Part shown: positions 31,004 to 32,335 of the stretch, in pieces
Position numbering within the stretch: position 1 is the stretch's first letter
How the letters are laid out: each line of letters begins with the position of its first letter
Assembly (NCBI GenBank): GCA_030602225.1
Contig: JAUWAD010000012.1
Span: 1-32,335, forward strand
Direction of reading: 5' to 3'
DNA: 32,335 nucleotides
From: Bacillota bacterium
GTDB lineage: Bacteria > Bacillota > Clostridia > Tissierellales > Tissierellaceae
The notes under the pieces: model-generated
Told to the model about the DNA's origin: nothing
Seen by the model: the letters and a program-made list of their open reading frames with translations, nothing else
The model's database searches: none
Position numbers and translations under genes: made by a program

Positions 31004-32335
31004 ATGTCAAAACCGAAAATACTGGATAAATGGGTAGCTAGTCTGGCTGTGGTTGCTGTAATAGGTGTTGCAGCTCTTGGGATATATCATTTTGGTATAA
31101 AACCAGGATTGCCAGAAGAGACATATGCACCCATAAATGGAGGAGAAGATACACCATTTGCATTTGACTCCATTGATAGTTCTAGTTGTGTTGCCTGCCA
31201 TACAAGTGAATCAGTTATAGCAGCTTCAACATGGGGTCAGGATAAACCTGTTGCAGAAAACACAGGTGGTTGAGGGGCTCCGGGGCCACAGCTGGAAGCT
31301 GTACAAATGTTTTTAGTATCTGAAGAGTTTGTAGCATCAACACATGGTAGTCTTGGATGTATAACTTGTCACGGTGGAGAAAATTCATTTGATAAGGCAA
31401 TTGCCCATAGTGAAATGGATCCTTATCCATCAAGAAACTTCCAAGCTAACTGCGGTACCTGCCACGCCAATGTAGCAGGAGTATATGAAACATCTATACA
31501 TTACAATCTACATGGTATGGCAAATGGGTTGTTAGAGTTTACAGATTATACTCAACTATCTGATTCGCCTCATCATGAAGAAGTATTTGACAATGACTGC
31601 TTTAAGTGTCACGCCACTTGTGGTGATTGCCACGTAAGTAGACCAAAGAATTTCTCCAATGGTCTTGTTGACCAACATACATTCTTAGGAACTCCATCAA
31701 TGGAGGAAAACTGCTATGCATGCCATAACGCAAGAAATGCAGGGGAATTTATGGGTCTTGTTGGATTTGGAGGAGATGTTCACTACGAAAAGGGAATGAC
31801 ATGTATGGACTGTCACCCAACAAGTAATTTCCATGGCACAGGGGAAGTGGGATATAATATGTGGGATGAGGATCTTCCAAGCTGTATAGACTGTCATGCT
31901 GACAAAGAGCCAAGTGTTGCCACAGATGTAAACCACAGAGTTCATGGAGATGCACTATCTTGTCAGGTATGCCATGCTCAAGCTAACAACAATTGCTTTG
32001 AATGTCACCTTGATGAGAAAGCAGATGGAAGTGGTCTTGCTAGTTCTTCAGAAATGAAGATAATGTTTAGAGTTGGATACAATCCTAATCCTACAGAAGA
32101 AAGGCCATATAAGTACGTAGCATTAAGACATGTACCAGGACAGGCGAGTATGCTGGAAGTAGTTGGCGAGAATATGATGCCCAACTATGATGAAAAGACA
32201 AATTGGAAGTATTCACCTACACATAATATACAAAAGAGTACATTCCAGAACGAAAGTTGCGCTTCATGTCATGACAATACAAGAATTTGGTTGAAGATGG
32301 ATGACTTAAGAGAAACAGATAGTAAGGCAAATGAA
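31004..32335 (+). CDS. Multiheme cytochrome c with in-frame UGA (putative Sec), partial at the window end
   Basis: The frame is open for 444 codons from the ATG at 31004 (AGGAGGTG site seven bases upstream) to the last base, interrupted only by TGA at codon 90 (31271-31273). An N-terminal membrane anchor (about 9-30) exports the protein. Eleven CxxCH motifs are seen: CVACH (62) before the UGA, and CITCH (119), CGTCH, CFKCH, CGDCH, CYACH, CMDCH, CIDCH, CQVCH, CFECH and CASCH after it. The fourth and fifth nearly touch (CFKCHATCGDCH). The UGA lies in NTGG-U-GAPGPQ between hemes 1 and 2. A SECIS-like hairpin follows it. The protein probably moves electrons at the cell surface. A nonsense mutation is the alternative, but 354 intact downstream codons argue against decay. 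Confidence 0.85.
31271..31302 (+). promoter_or_regulatory. UGA and bacterial SECIS-like hairpin in the multiheme cytochrome gene
   Basis: After the TGA at 31271-31273, ACAGC (31288-31292) pairs with GCTGT (31298-31302) around the loop TGGAA, whose second base is G. The loop starts 19 bases past the UGA. This matches the geometry of the hairpin found in prxU and the accepted bacterial SECIS rule. Confidence 0.65.

Noticed and set aside
31004-31273. A short protein with one heme motif ending at the TGA, or a pseudogene
   Set aside because: The frame continues for 354 intact codons with ten more CxxCH motifs and normal codon use, and the TGA has a SECIS-like hairpin. Decay would have brought further stops or frameshifts.
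31697-31955. Minus-strand open frames inside the cytochrome gene
   Set aside because: They are shadows of the multiheme gene, lack ribosome sites and encode Cys/His-rich reverse-complement patterns.

Overview
The window looks like a chromosomal segment of a low-GC, Gram-positive, anaerobic amino-acid and peptide fermenter of the Clostridia/Tissierellia type. The pointers are AT-rich spacers, strong AGGAGG-type ribosome sites, lipoproteins with Gram-positive lipoboxes, a tungsten-type aldehyde:ferredoxin oxidoreductase, several amidohydrolase/transporter pairs, and in-frame UGA read as selenocysteine (Sec) in three separate genes. No tRNA, rRNA, CRISPR array, insertion sequence or phage gene was seen. 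No gene-free stretch exceeds 300 bases; the longest are 21798-22075 and 28007-28319.

Layout. 1-4.7 kb: the tail of an unknown membrane protein, then a DUF5058 membrane protein, a second small membrane protein and an AbgB-like M20 hydrolase in one operon, followed by a PucR-type regulator. 4.7-6.1 kb: a Sec peroxiredoxin behind a promoter overlapped by a perfect Fur-family palindrome, then a Fur/PerR-type regulator. 6.1-9.4 kb (minus): a DUF4349 lipoprotein, a DASS/SLC13 permease and an unknown membrane-anchored protein. 9.5-12.1 kb: an OFA-type MFS transporter with an exported M19 dipeptidase. 12.2-21.0 kb: a GntR/UTRA regulator divergent from an eight-gene nucleoside operon (BMP lipoprotein, ABC ATPase, two permeases, MtnA-like isomerase, DeoD phosphorylase, class II aldolase, uridine-phosphorylase-like enzyme). 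21.0-21.8 kb (minus): a small His-containing membrane protein and a cytochrome b5-like lipoprotein. 22.1-23.0 kb: a GNAT acetyltransferase convergent with a Sec glutaredoxin-like protein. 23.1-28.0 kb (minus): a MoaD-like protein with an AOR, then an M20 amidohydrolase with an AbgT transporter. 28.3-29.9 kb: an FMN-binding GltB-like protein with a Cys cluster. 30.0 kb to the end: a double-rhodanese lipoprotein and a multiheme cytochrome c with at least 11 CxxCH motifs and an in-frame UGA, running off the window.

How the genes may work together. The nucleoside operon holds uptake, phosphorolysis, an isomerase and an aldolase, but no phosphopentomutase. It predicts a route from ribose-1-phosphate through ribulose-1-phosphate to dihydroxyacetone phosphate and glycolaldehyde, or the equivalent route for 5-deoxy or 5-methylthio sugars. 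The three Sec genes suggest heavy use of selenium in redox defence and, most unusually, in an exported electron-transfer protein. The rhodanese-cytochrome pair and the cytochrome b5-like lipoprotein pair suggest electron traffic on the outer face of the membrane. The best candidate for something undescribed is the Sec-containing multiheme cytochrome with its rhodanese partner; the second is the isomerase/aldolase nucleoside operon.
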